Assembly: GCA_026388115.1 (NCBI GenBank)
Contig: JAPLKK010000033.1
Location: 66,589 to 125,525 of the forward strand
Reading direction: 5' to 3'
Length of the DNA stretch: 58,937 nucleotides
Source of the DNA: Elusimicrobiota bacterium
GTDB taxonomy: Bacteria; Elusimicrobiota; Elusimicrobia; UBA1565; JACRDR01
This document shows positions 40,809 to 50,553 of this stretch, piece by piece (within the stretch, counting starts at the first letter, position 1; every line of letters begins with the position of its first letter). A model generated the notes under the pieces. The model saw nothing but the letters and a program-made list of their open reading frames with translations, did not search any database and was not told the origin of the DNA. A program made the position numbers and the translations under genes.

Positions 40809-41675
40809 TCAGGGCCAGCAGCCGTCAAGCAGGTACGCCAGCCGCACGCCGGCCTTCGCGACCTGCTCGAGCGCGATGGGCTGCAGCTCTTGCTGGTACG
40901 GCACGCTGAGCCGCGTATCCGGGTCGTAAGCCGGATAGATCCTCGTCTTGGCGATCTGGAAGCTCTCGAGCGCGGCCTCGCTGACGACATCGCCCCGGGT
41001 CCATGCCTGCGCCTCGCTCGGCGTGATGCGCCGCTCCAGCTCGGCGGCGAAGGCGTCGGGCCGGAACTTCTTCAGCTGCGAGTCCTTCACCAGCATGTTG
41101 TCCCAGATGTGATGGAGGTTCGTCTTCTTATGAGACCGCTTGCTCTGGAGGAACCACACCAGCTTGGCGTTGCCGCCGTGATCGCCGTCGTCGGCGTTGT
41201 GCAGCGGCTGATGGAGGTCGCCCACGAAATGGACGAGGTACATGAGCGCCATCTGCTTGTCTCGCGTGCTCGCCGCAGGGTCTTTCAGCGTCGCCAGGTC
41301 TTCCCGGACCTGCTCGGGACAACACTGGTCGGAGCGGCCGTGGCTGACGCAGTAGCGCTTGAGCGTGGCGGCGGTCGGCGAAGCCTGGATCGGGATGTCG
41401 ATGAAATGCCAGCTCTTGGAGCGGGGGGCGGCTTTCAATACGAACGGACCGCAGCGCTCGCCGCGGCGCTTGATGTCGTCGGCGCACGTCGCGATGTCGG
41501 CGAGTCTGTAGCTGGGACCCAAGAGCCGCTGGACCTGCTCTTCGGCCTTCGGCGACAGGCGGTGCTCGGCGATGAGAGCGACGGCGCGGTGGCCCAGGCC
41601 GCCCCAGGCCCGCGCCGCGGTGGGCACGAGGCCGAGGATGACAGCGGCAAGTCCGGCGAGCCGGGAACCGCCCAT
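40809..41675 (-). CDS. Secreted S1/P1-type nuclease
   Basis: These zinc enzymes degrade single-stranded nucleic acids outside the cytoplasm. The 288-residue protein has a signal peptide cut after ARA-23, exposing Trp24, whose free amino end is a zinc ligand in the family. WGGLGHRAVALIAE, SWHFIDIP, MYLVHFVGDLHQPLHNADDGDHGGN and NLHHIWDNML provide the other His and Asp ligands in normal order. A perfect TATAAT lies 6 nt before the ATG on this strand, with no ribosome site, so the mRNA is predicted leaderless. Nutrient or phosphate scavenging from nucleic acids is the likely role. Confidence 0.92.
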   Translation of the reverse strand: MGGSRLAGLAAVILGLVPTAARAWGGLGHRAVALIAEHRLSPKAEEQVQRLLGPSYRLADIATCADDIKRRGERCGPFVLKAAPRSKSWHFIDIPIQASPTAATLKRYCVSHGRSDQCCPEQVREDLATLKDPAASTRDKQMALMYLVHFVGDLHQPLHNADDGDHGGNAKLVWFLQSKRSHKKTNLHHIWDNMLVKDSQLKKFRPDAFAAELERRITPSEAQAWTRGDVVSEAALESFQIAKTRIYPAYDPDTRLSVPYQQELQPIALEQVAKAGVRLAYLLDGCWP

Positions 41676-41689
41676 CCCGACATTATACT

Positions 41690-41771
41690 GGTGTCAGACC
41701 TTCACTTATGGAACTTATTTGAAATGCACTAACGAACGACAAATAAGTTCCATAAGTTAAGGTCTGACACC
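41690..41771. repeat. Long hairpin element with 31-bp arms
   Basis: Arms 41690-41720 and 41741-41771 are inverted repeats with a single mismatch (41703/41758) around a 20-nt loop. The ends read GGTGTCAGACCTT. The size and near-perfect symmetry fit a non-autonomous mobile palindrome (REP- or MITE-type). It abuts the -10 box of the S1/P1 nuclease gene. Confidence 0.85.
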
Positions 41772-41782
41772 CAGCCACCTTG

Positions 41783-42235
41783 CTAGCGGGCGCCCGCCAG
41801 CCGGCAAGTGATCGTGGTGAGCGTAAAGTGGTCGCCGTCAGCCCACCAGTAGCCGCCGATCTTGCGCGCGGGGATGGAGCGAGCGGCCCCCTGCTGGAGC
41901 GCCGCGAGGTCCTCTTTTCGGAACACGACGGCGTCCATCTGGTCCCCGTCGTCGAAGCAGAGGAGGAACTCCTGCGCCGAGCGGTCTTTCCAGACGGTGC
42001 CCGGCCGTCCGTCGGACGTCGGGCTGAGCGTGTCGACGCCGCGGTAGAGCACGTCGCCGCCGTCGTCGCAGGCGATCCGCTTGGGCAGACCGGCGACGTC
42101 GGCCTCTTCGGCCCGCAGGCTTGCGCGGCGGTAGAGCTCGTCGACCGCCCTGTTCTGGTCTTTCTCGAGGTCGACTGCGGCCCGCGCGGGCGCGACGACC
42201 ACGACTATCATCATGAGGGTAAGGATTGTCTTCAT
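41783..42235 (-). CDS. Small secreted protein of unknown function
   Basis: The family is not recognised. From the ATG at 42235 the product has 150 residues with a signal peptide (MKTILTLMMIVVVVAPARAAV). The mature part has three Cys (IACDDGG, LLCFDDG, TTITCRL) and YWWADGDHFTLTT near the end. The frame is open to 42367, but that part overlaps the argC start in an antisense direction and has no export signal. TACCAT lies 7 nt before the ATG, another leaderless layout. No enzyme motif is visible. Confidence 0.7.
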   Translation of the reverse strand: MKTILTLMMIVVVVAPARAAVDLEKDQNRAVDELYRRASLRAEEADVAGLPKRIACDDGGDVLYRGVDTLSPTSDGRPGTVWKDRSAQEFLLCFDDGDQMDAVVFRKEDLAALQQGAARSIPARKIGGYWWADGDHFTLTTITCRLAGAR

Positions 42236-42351
42236 CGTACAGATGGTAGACTGGCGCGGCGAGAACCGCTTGGGGCGGCGGATTCGGCCGGCGTAGGACC
42301 GGCGGCCCATGATACTCCCGTCGAGATTAGGTAGAATGACGTCCGCAAGAA

Positions 42352-43416
42352 GTGACCGACGACCCATCGCATCCCGCCGAGAAGCTCCGCACCGCCGTCG
42401 TCGGCGCCACCGGCTACGCAGGCTTCGAGCTCGTCCGCCTGCTCCTGCGCCACCCCAGGCTCGAGACCCCGCTGCTGCTCGCGCGCGACGGCAACAGCCC
42501 CGCCGGCCGCCTCGACGAGCACTACCCGGAGCTCAAGGGGCAGACGCCCCTGCCGCTCGAACCTTTCTCCTGGGCCAGGCTCGAAGACGGCGGCGTGCGC
42601 ATCCTCTTCCTGGCCACCCCCCACGAGCTCTCGCGCGAGCTCGCTCCCGAGGCGCTGGCCCGCGGCCTGCGCGTGGTGGACTTGAGCGGCGCCTGGCGCC
42701 TCAAGGACCCCCGCAACCGGGCGGTCTACGCCTTCGAGGACCAAGACCCCGCCTCGGCCCGGCGCTGGGACGCGGAAGCCGTCTACGGGCTGCCTGAGCT
42801 GCACCGCGACTCCGTCAGGGACGCCAAGCTCGTGGCCAACCCCGGCTGCTACGCCACCTCCGTGATCCTGGGCTTGGCCCCCCTGGCCCGGGCCGGACTC
42901 ATCGACCGCTCGGCCGGCGTGATCTGCGACTGCAAGAGCGGGGTCAGCGGCGCGGGCAAGAAGCCCACCTCCAAGACCCACTTCGTGGAGGTCGCGGGCA
43001 ACTTCTCCGCCTACTCCGTGTTCGGCCATCGCCACACCGGAGAGATCCTGGAGCAGACCGGCCTTGCCGCGCAAGAGCTGGTGTTCACGCCGCACCTGCT
43101 GCCCATCCCGCGCGGCATCCTCTCGACCCTGCACGTCCGCCTCCAGCGCGCGGTCGCCGCCGAGAGCATCGAGCGCCTCTACCAGGAGGCGTACGCGGCC
43201 GAGCGCTTCATCCGGCTCTTCGGCTCCGGCGCTCTGCCCCAGATCCAGCACTCCCTCTACACCAACCACTGCGACCTGGGGTTCCAGCTCTCCCCCGACG
43301 GCCGGCGGCTCGTCGTGATCTCGTGCCTCGACAACCTCATGAAGGGCGCCGCGGGCCAGGCGGTGCAGAACATGAACCTCATGTGCGGCTTCGACGAAGG
43401 AGCCGGGCTGCAATGA
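42352..43416 (+). CDS. argC: N-acetyl-gamma-glutamyl-phosphate reductase
   Basis: ArgC reduces N-acetylglutamyl phosphate to the semialdehyde with NADPH, the third step of ornithine synthesis. The 354-residue protein has the dinucleotide motif VVGATGYAGFELVRLLLRHP near residue 17, the catalytic Cys166 in NPGCYATSVI, and SGVSGAGKKP and HRHTGEI. FTPHLLPIPRGIL and the C-terminal VVISCLDNLMKGAAGQAVQNMN follow the family. The start is GTG at 42352, 14 nt after a TAGAAT box. First gene of a five-gene arginine operon; the stop overlaps argB. Confidence 0.97.
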   Translation: MTDDPSHPAEKLRTAVVGATGYAGFELVRLLLRHPRLETPLLLARDGNSPAGRLDEHYPELKGQTPLPLEPFSWARLEDGGVRILFLATPHELSRELAPEALARGLRVVDLSGAWRLKDPRNRAVYAFEDQDPASARRWDAEAVYGLPELHRDSVRDAKLVANPGCYATSVILGLAPLARAGLIDRSAGVICDCKSGVSGAGKKPTSKTHFVEVAGNFSAYSVFGHRHTGEILEQTGLAAQELVFTPHLLPIPRGILSTLHVRLQRAVAAESIERLYQEAYAAERFIRLFGSGALPQIQHSLYTNHCDLGFQLSPDGRRLVVISCLDNLMKGAAGQAVQNMNLMCGFDEGAGLQ

Positions 43417-44198
43417 GGCTGACGGTCAAGATCGGCGGCGCGGCCATCGACGACGCCGAGACCCTGGCCCGCTGCGCGCGCGCCGCAGCCGGGCTGGCCG
43501 GCGGAGGCCACCAGGTCCTGGTGGTGCACGGCGGGGGCGCGGCCCTGACCCGCCTGCTCGGCCGGCTGGGCAAGCAGTCCCGGTTCGTCGACGGCCTGCG
43601 AGTGACGGACGCGGAGACTCGCGACGCGGCCCTCATGGTCCTGGCCGGCATCGTCAACAAGAAGCTGGTGGCCGCGATCCTCTCTCAGGGCCGGCCCGCG
43701 CTGGGCCTGTGCGGCGGCGACGGCGGCGCCTTCCAGGCCCGCCGCATGCCCCACCCCGGCGGCGACCTCGGCTTCGTGGGCGAGATCACGGCCGTGGACC
43801 CCCGCTGGATCGAGGCCCTCTGGGCTCACGGCGCGGTGCCGGTCATCAGCACCTTGGCCATCGGCCCTGATTTCGAGTACTACAACGTCAACGCGGACCA
43901 GATGGCCGCGGCCGCCGCCGCCGCGTGCAAAGCCGACGTCCTGGTCTTCCTCACCGACGTGGCCGGGGTCAAGGGCGCCGACGGCGCGGTCCTCCCGTCT
44001 CTGGACGGGGCGAGGATCGAAGCGTTGAAGGCCGGCGGGGTCATCAAGGGCGGGATGCTGCCCAAGCTGCAGGCCTGCCGGGACGCTCTGGCCGGCGGGG
44101 TGCGCCGCGTCCGCATCCTGCCCGCGGCAAGAGCGGAGCTGCTCTCCGGCCTGCCCACCGGAGAGGTCCAGGCCGGCACGGAGGTGGTACCGGCATGA
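43413..44198 (+). CDS. argB: Acetylglutamate kinase
   Basis: ArgB phosphorylates N-acetylglutamate, usually the step inhibited by arginine. The 261-residue protein has TVKIGGAAI at the start, VLVVHGGGAAL, the family segment FVDGLRVTDAETRDAALMVLAG, GLCGGDGGAF, YYNVNADQMAAAAA and VFLTDVAGVKG, and GGVIKGGMLPKLQACRDAL. It lacks the N-terminal kinked helix of hexameric, arginine-sensitive forms, so it may be the insensitive dimer. Start and stop overlap neighbours by 4 nt (ATGA). Confidence 0.97.
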   Translation: MRLTVKIGGAAIDDAETLARCARAAAGLAGGGHQVLVVHGGGAALTRLLGRLGKQSRFVDGLRVTDAETRDAALMVLAGIVNKKLVAAILSQGRPALGLCGGDGGAFQARRMPHPGGDLGFVGEITAVDPRWIEALWAHGAVPVISTLAIGPDFEYYNVNADQMAAAAAAACKADVLVFLTDVAGVKGADGAVLPSLDGARIEALKAGGVIKGGMLPKLQACRDALAGGVRRVRILPAARAELLSGLPTGEVQAGTEVVPA

Positions 44199-45382
44199 CG
44201 TTGGCGTCTTTGCAGAAGGCCGAGAAGAAGCATCTGATCCAGACCTACGACCGCTACCCCGCCGCGCTCTCGCACGGCCGCGGCGCCTACCTATACGGCC
44301 CGGGCGGCGAGCGGTATCTGGATTTCTTGAGCGGCATCGGGGTCATGGCGCTCGGCTACGCGCATCCGGCCGTGACCAAGGTCATCCGCAAGCAGTCCGG
44401 CCGCTTGGTGCACGCCTCCAATCTCTTCTACACGCCCTTCCAGGCCGAGCTGGCCAAGCGCCTGTGCGCGCTCAGCGGCCTGGACCGCGCGTTCTTCTGC
44501 AACAGCGGAACCGAGGCGTGGGAGGCGGCCCTCAAGTTCGCCCGCGCCTTCGCGCGCGACCGCCGCAAGCGGGGCCGCGTCCGCTTCCTGGCGCTCGAGG
44601 GCTCCTTCCACGGCCGGACGATGGGCGCGGTGGCTACGACCCATACCGCCAAGTACCGCGAGCCCTTCGCTCCGCTCATGCCCGGAGTCAGCTTCGTGAG
44701 ATTCGACGACGCCGCGGACCTGCGCCGCCGCTTCTCCGGCGACGTATGCGCCGTGTGCGTGGAGACCGTGCAAGGAGAAGGCGGCGTCCGCCCGCTGAGC
44801 AAGGCGTTCCTGCGCGAGGCGGCGCGCCTGACCCGCAAGACCGGGGCCCTGCTCCTCTGCGACGAGATCCAGTGCGGCCTGGGCCGGACGGGCAGGATGT
44901 TCGCCTTCCAGCACCACGGGCTCAAGCCCGACCTGGTGACCCTGGCCAAGCCACTGGCCTGCGGCCTGCCCCTGGGCGCGGTGCTGGCCACCGACCGCGT
45001 GGCCGCGGCGATCACGCCCGGCATGCACGGCACGACCTTCGGCGGCGGGCCGCTGGCCTGCGCCGTGGCCCTCAAGGTCCTCGACGTGATCGAAGGGGAG
45101 GGCCTGCTCGAACGGGTGCGCGAGTCCGGCGCGTACTTCCTTTCCCGCTTGCGCGAGCTCGCGGCCGCTCACGCCTCGGTCCGCGAGGCCCGCGGGCTGG
45201 GCCTCATGCTCGCCTTGGAGCTCAAGGAGGCCGAGGCGGCCAAGGCGGTCCAGAAGCGCCTGCTCGAGCGCGGCATCATCATCAACCGCACCCACGACAC
45301 CGTGCTGCGCTTCCTGCCGCCCTATATCGTCACGCGGCGCCAGATCGACCAGGTGGTGGATTCCCTCGATGCCGCTCTTTAG
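44195..45382 (+). CDS. argD: Acetylornithine aminotransferase
   Basis: This class III PLP enzyme makes N-acetylornithine from the semialdehyde and glutamate. The 395-residue protein has YLDFLSGIGVMALGYAHPAV, FFCNSGTEAWEAALKFAR, GSFHGRTMGAVATTHT, CDEIQCGLGRTG, and the PLP lysine in VTLAKPLACGLPLGAV. It starts at 44195, overlapping the argB stop. The last 14 nt overlap the argA-like gene. Related ornithine or GABA aminotransferases are excluded by context, not by motif. Confidence 0.95.
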   Translation: MTLASLQKAEKKHLIQTYDRYPAALSHGRGAYLYGPGGERYLDFLSGIGVMALGYAHPAVTKVIRKQSGRLVHASNLFYTPFQAELAKRLCALSGLDRAFFCNSGTEAWEAALKFARAFARDRRKRGRVRFLALEGSFHGRTMGAVATTHTAKYREPFAPLMPGVSFVRFDDAADLRRRFSGDVCAVCVETVQGEGGVRPLSKAFLREAARLTRKTGALLLCDEIQCGLGRTGRMFAFQHHGLKPDLVTLAKPLACGLPLGAVLATDRVAAAITPGMHGTTFGGGPLACAVALKVLDVIEGEGLLERVRESGAYFLSRLRELAAAHASVREARGLGLMLALELKEAEAAKAVQKRLLERGIIINRTHDTVLRFLPPYIVTRRQIDQVVDSLDAAL

Positions 45383-45911
45383 GAAAACTGCGATCCGCGT
45401 CCGCAAGGCGCTGCTGCCCGACGCGGCGGCCATCGACGGCCTTCTGTTCGAGTATTCCCGCCACGGGATGCTGCTCGCCCGCTCGCTGCCGGAGCTCTAC
45501 GAGAACATCCGCGACTTCACCGTCGCCGAGGACGGCCAAGGCATCCTCGGCTGCGGGGCTTTGCACTTCTACGGCAGGCACCTGGCCGAGGTCCGCTCCA
45601 TCGCGGTCTGGCCGCGTCTCAGGGGCCGGGGCATCGGCGCCATGATCGTGGACGCCCTTCTGGCCGAGGCGGATCAGCACCGCATCGCCTGCGTCTGCCT
45701 CTTCACGCGCATCCCACGATTCTTCGCCGGCCTGGGGTTCAAGAAGGTCGAACGCGAGCGGTTGCCGGACAAGATCTACAAGGATTGCCTCCAATGCAAG
45801 CGCCGCGACGACTGCGACGAGGTGGCGATGTTCCGCGGCCGCCTGCCCGGATTCGCCCGCCAAGAGCCGCGGCCCACGCGCCGCGCCACGCGCCGGCCTT
45901 CGCGCACATGA
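45369..45911 (+). CDS. argA: Amino-acid N-acetyltransferase (short ArgA type)
   Basis: The product has 180 residues: a single GNAT domain without the kinase-like domain of the long ArgA. GNAT motifs are VRKALLPDAAAIDGLL, GCGALHFYGRHLAEVRSIAVWPRLRGRGIGAMIVDALLAEA (motif A with the acetyl-CoA loop RGRGIG) and FFAGLGFKKVERERLPDKIYKDCLQC. This ending with KIYKDC matches short N-acetylglutamate synthases that feed the arginine pathway. The basic C-terminal tail (RQEPRPTRRATRRPSR) is odd and overlaps the argJ start. The location between argD and argJ supports the assignment. Confidence 0.9.
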   Translation: MPLFRKTAIRVRKALLPDAAAIDGLLFEYSRHGMLLARSLPELYENIRDFTVAEDGQGILGCGALHFYGRHLAEVRSIAVWPRLRGRGIGAMIVDALLAEADQHRIACVCLFTRIPRFFAGLGFKKVERERLPDKIYKDCLQCKRRDDCDEVAMFRGRLPGFARQEPRPTRRATRRPSRT

Positions 45912-47089
45912 TGGCGCCTCGCGGCTTCCGATTCTCCTGCGTCCGGGCCGGCATCAAGGCCAGCGGCAAGCCGGACCTCGCCCTGGCCGAGGCGCCGCAC
46001 GGCGCCTCGGCGGCGGCGACCTTCACGCGCAACCGCGCCGCCGCAGCGCCCGTGCTGGTGGGCCGCGAGAACCTGCGTTCGGGGAAGGGCCGCCTGCGGG
46101 CCGTTCTGGTCAATTCGGGCAACGCCAACTGCGGCACCGGCCAGGCCGGCCTGCGCGCCGCCCGGGCGTGCTGCGCCGGCCTGGCGCGCCGCCTGGGGGC
46201 CGCGCCCCGGGAGATCCTGCCCTCGTCGACCGGCATCATCGGCGTGCCTCTGCCCGCCGACCGGATCCTGGCCGCCTTGCCCGAGCTGACCGCGGGCCTG
46301 CGGGAGGGAGAAGCGGCTCTGCGCGCCTTCGCGGACGCGATCATGACCACGGACCTGCGGCCGAAGCTGGCCTTCGCCCGGGCTTCGCTGCGGGGCCGGA
46401 CCGTGTCTTTCGCCGGCGCGGCCAAGGGCGCGGGGATGATCCACCCCGACATGGCCACGATGCTGGCCTACGTCTTCTGCGACGCGGCGGCCTCTCCCGC
46501 CCAACTGCGCCGGCGGCTCTTGCCCGCCGTCGCCGAGAGCTTCAACGCCATCTCGGTCGACGGCGACACCTCGACCAACGACACGGTGCTGCTGCTGGCC
46601 TCAGGAGCCGGGGGCGTGCGCCTGAGCGATGTGGAGAAGCCGTTCGCCGAGGCCCTGCGTTCGGTGTGCGGGAGCCTGGCCGAACAGATCGTGCGCGACG
46701 GCGAGGGCGCCGGGCACCTGGTGCGCCTGCGCGTCGAGGGCGCGGGCTCGTCGGCCGAGGCCCGGGGCGTGGCGCGCCGGATCGCGAACTCGCCGCTGGT
46801 CAAGACCTCCTGGGCCGGCTGCGACCCCAACTGGGGCCGGCTCCTGGCAATGCTGGGCAACAGCGGCTATCCCTTCGACCCTTCCCGCGCCTCCATCGCC
46901 ATCGGGCCGCACCGCGTCTTCGCCAAAGGCCGGGGCTTGGCCTTCGACCGCAAGGCCGCTCACGAGCTCATGCGGCGCCCGGAGTACACGATCCGCGTCC
47001 GGCTCGGCCGCGGCCGGGCCGCCCTGGATTTCCTGACCTGCGACCTGACCGAGGAGTACATCCGGATCAACGCCGAGTATTCGACCTAG
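45908..47089 (+). CDS. argJ: Glutamate N-acetyltransferase / ornithine acetyltransferase
   Basis: ArgJ moves the acetyl group from acetylornithine to glutamate, saving acetyl-CoA in the cyclic arginine pathway. The 393-residue precursor has the self-cleavage region AKGAGMIHPDMATMLAYVF, where Thr becomes the nucleophile, plus LVNSGNANCGTG, SSTGIIGVPLP, SVDGDTSTNDTVLLLASG and TSWAGCDPNWGRLLAMLGNSGY. The ATG at 45908 overlaps the argA stop; the open frame upstream is a shadow. With a separate ArgA the first step may be supplied by either enzyme. Last gene of the operon; carbamoyl and later arg genes are outside the window. Confidence 0.97.
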   Translation: MMAPRGFRFSCVRAGIKASGKPDLALAEAPHGASAAATFTRNRAAAAPVLVGRENLRSGKGRLRAVLVNSGNANCGTGQAGLRAARACCAGLARRLGAAPREILPSSTGIIGVPLPADRILAALPELTAGLREGEAALRAFADAIMTTDLRPKLAFARASLRGRTVSFAGAAKGAGMIHPDMATMLAYVFCDAAASPAQLRRRLLPAVAESFNAISVDGDTSTNDTVLLLASGAGGVRLSDVEKPFAEALRSVCGSLAEQIVRDGEGAGHLVRLRVEGAGSSAEARGVARRIANSPLVKTSWAGCDPNWGRLLAMLGNSGYPFDPSRASIAIGPHRVFAKGRGLAFDRKAAHELMRRPEYTIRVRLGRGRAALDFLTCDLTEEYIRINAEYST

Positions 47090-47111
47090 CCGGCCGTCAA
47101 GCCGAATTTAA

Positions 47112-47139
47112 TTGACACCCTTCCGCCCGAAGAGATAAC
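47112..47139 (+). promoter_or_regulatory. Promoter of gdhA
   Basis: TTGACA (47112-47117), a 16-nt spacer and GATAAC (47134-47139) precede a leader of about 100 nt and a strong AGGAGGAG ribosome site (47234-47241). Confidence 0.65.
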
Positions 47140-47166
47140 GTTTTTTAAGGCGTCGCGGACGATTAG

Positions 47167-48630
<1,464 letters not shown>

Positions 48631-48712
48631 TCGTCTAGCGGGGCGGAAGCCCCGCTGTGCCGGCCCTCTCCGGGGCTACGGGGAGGCCGGCCTAGACCGT
48701 CCTGAGCAACAA

Positions 48713-48752
48713 GGCCGGGCGGCGCCTCACGGCGCCGCCCGGCCCTTTTTTT
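48713..48752 (+). terminator. Intrinsic terminator of gdhA
   Basis: A perfect 14-bp GC stem (48713-48726 with 48731-48744) around TCAC is followed by CTTTTTTT. A smaller hairpin (48637-48656, loop GGAA) lies just after the gdhA stop. Confidence 0.92.
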
Positions 48753-48838
48753 CAGCAAGCGTTCAGCCCGCCTCCGCTCTCTCGCCTTTTTCCTTCGCGC
48801 CACAGCCCTTCTTCTTCTTTAGAACGACTTTAGTGGCA
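48752..48838 (+). promoter_or_regulatory. Shared leader element, copy A
   Basis: This 87-nt segment aligns without gaps to 50554-50640 with five mismatches. It starts TCAGCAAGCGTTCAG, has a pyrimidine-rich middle, and ends AGAACGACTTTAGTGGCA, 62 nt before the start codon of the gene at 48901. It begins directly after the T-run of the gdhA terminator. Whether it acts as DNA or RNA is unknown. Confidence 0.75.
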
Positions 48839-48900
48839 TCCACAGGGGCCAAGGGGCTAAACAGCAAGTGCGTGTCGCACTGCCGAAGCCAGGAGGCAAT

Positions 48901-49575
48901 ATGAGCCCTGCAATACTTCTTACCGCGATCTTCGCCTTTCTCCCACCGCCCGCTTCCCAAGCGGGGGAGCCCGCCAAGGATGCCTGGTCTTTGCTCCAGC
49001 AGCTCGAGCGGACCCCCGGCTCCGCGCAACGGGCCCAAGTGCCGGCCGAGGCACGCCAGATGCTCAATGACGGATCCATTGACAACCTGCGCGACGCCCT
49101 CAACGGCGGAGGCCCGACCGTGAGGGGCAAGATGACCACCTTCGGCGGCCGGTTCGACAGCGGAGACAGCGGAAGGACCGCGAGCGGTGTGATGTCGGGA
49201 AGCGTGCCCGGAGTCGCCGTCAACGTGGACGGCCATGCCACGGGAGCCGGGAACAGAGGCCGCCTGAACGGCTATTGGCTCGTGAAGATGGCCGCCGGCG
49301 ATTGGATCTACAGGCAGATCGACCTGGGTCCCGGATCCAAACCCTATCGCAAGGGAGTCCGGGTGGATCTGTCGGCGGGGGCCCTGGCCGCGCACGGCTA
49401 CAGCGCGCGCAAGGTCAACTCCCTCTCGTTCGACAACGTCACCGCGACGTATCTCGGAAAGAATCGAAGCTGGGCTGCCTACAACGGAAAGTGCGTGGGC
49501 GGCTGCCGCGCGAACGGCCGCGGATCAGCGTCGCCGAGTCGTATGATCGGCAGCGAGCAGAGGAAGCGGGGTTAG
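48901..49575 (+). CDS. Secreted protein of unknown family, paralog A
   Basis: The family is not recognised. The product has 224 residues: a signal peptide (MSPAILLTAIFAFLPPPASQA), a helical part to about 75, then a core shared with the gene at 50692 (LRDALNGGGPTVRGKMTTFGG, SGSVPGVAVNVDG, GRLNGYWLVKM, GDWIYRQIDLGPGSKPYRKGV, VNSLSFDNVTATYLGK). The C-terminus has NGKCVGGC, likely one disulfide, and a basic tail. AGGAGG lies 5 nt before the ATG at 48901; the frame is open from 48868. The core identity to the paralog is roughly 60% by eye. Its neighbour is a secreted lipase. No catalytic motif is apparent. Confidence 0.75.
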   Translation: MSPAILLTAIFAFLPPPASQAGEPAKDAWSLLQQLERTPGSAQRAQVPAEARQMLNDGSIDNLRDALNGGGPTVRGKMTTFGGRFDSGDSGRTASGVMSGSVPGVAVNVDGHATGAGNRGRLNGYWLVKMAAGDWIYRQIDLGPGSKPYRKGVRVDLSAGALAAHGYSARKVNSLSFDNVTATYLGKNRSWAAYNGKCVGGCRANGRGSASPSRMIGSEQRKRG

Positions 49576-49594
49576 CTCTCCCGCACGCGTGGTG

Positions 49595-49681
49595 TCAGCG
49601 ACCGTTCAGTCGAACGTTCCGCTCCTAAAAAAGTGTTATCAGAGCTTGAATTTTTCGCCTAAAAAAGAAGTTAGTGGCTCC
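49595..49681 (+). promoter_or_regulatory. Related leader element before the lipase gene
   Basis: TCAGCGACCGTTCAG (49595-49609) and GTTAGTGGCTCC (49670-49681) repeat the two ends of copies A and B with nearly the same distance (75 versus 77 nt), while the middle has diverged. It ends about 50 nt before the lipase ATG. Confidence 0.5.
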
Positions 49682-49731
49682 GGAGCGCCGTTTCGACGCA
49701 TATCATTAACGCGAGGAGTCGCTTCGACCAA

Positions 49732-50544
49732 ATGACCGGTCTTCACGTTCTGGGTTACACCCTGCTTGCGGGCGTAGCGTTGTTGGGGACGGCCGCCGCT
49801 GGCTCGGCGCAAGAACCCGCGTTCGGGGCCTTTTCCCTCGACGAGCTGCGCTCTCAGGCTGCCGAGATGAAGGGCGTCGAAGCCGCTCCACCTGCCGACC
49901 GCAAGGGTTCTTCCGAGCGCGCCGTCACGGCGGCTAAGGCCTATCCATACGCTCTCCTGAGCGCGGACGCCTACAGCGACCGCGTGGAAGACTGGTGCGA
50001 GTTCCTGGAGCGGCGCCAGGACGAGCGGACCGGCTTTAGCGGGTACGCTTGCCGCAAACACCGAGATGGGCGGGTTGTAGTGGCATTCAGAGGCACGGAT
50101 GAACTCAAGGATTGGGTGAAAGCGGACATCCCCCAGGCCGTCTCTTTGCCGCAGCACTACAGGCAGGGCTGCGGATTCGCCGAGGACATGAAAGCGCGGT
50201 ACGGGGACATCGTGGTCACGGGCCACTCTTTGGGAGGAGGGATAGCGCAATACGCGGCGCTGAAGCTCGGCCTCGAGGCTTGGACCTTCAATCCCGCGGG
50301 AATCGGCCTGGGCGTCGAACACCAGATCATGAAGTGCGTTTCTGACGGGACATGCCGGCCGGACTCTTCCCGGATCACCAACGTCATCGTGGCCGGGGAG
50401 CCTCTTGCCGCGGCGAGGTTTTTCGTGGGTCCCGATTTCATCAGGCTCAGGGGCTCCGTGGTCCACTTTCTTCCCGCCGGCGGCGGCCTCTCTCCCCACA
50501 GCATGGCCAGCGTGCGCGCGGCGCTTGAAGCCGCGCAGCGCTGA
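49732..50544 (+). CDS. Secreted lipase/phospholipase-like alpha/beta hydrolase
   Basis: The 270-residue protein has an N-terminal export signal (LLAGVALLGTAAAGSA) and a class 3 lipase-like domain. VVVAFRGTDELKDWVKAD holds the oxyanion strand, and GHSLGGG (164-170) carries the nucleophile Ser166. FNPAG follows as in this group, and a His (residue 255, SPHSM) near the end could complete the triad. It acts on lipid esters, probably outside the cytoplasm. It lies between two paralogous secreted proteins that share its leader element, so the three may work together, for example as enzyme plus partner or protective proteins. That idea rests on arrangement only. Confidence 0.85.
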   Translation: MTGLHVLGYTLLAGVALLGTAAAGSAQEPAFGAFSLDELRSQAAEMKGVEAAPPADRKGSSERAVTAAKAYPYALLSADAYSDRVEDWCEFLERRQDERTGFSGYACRKHRDGRVVVAFRGTDELKDWVKADIPQAVSLPQHYRQGCGFAEDMKARYGDIVVTGHSLGGGIAQYAALKLGLEAWTFNPAGIGLGVEHQIMKCVSDGTCRPDSSRITNVIVAGEPLAAARFFVGPDFIRLRGSVVHFLPAGGGLSPHSMASVRAALEAAQR

Positions 50545-50553
50545 ACGGCACTC

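Noticed and set aside
48752-48900. Leader element considered as a cyclic di-GMP or other known riboswitch
   Set aside because: The conserved cores of known riboswitch classes that I can recall are not present.
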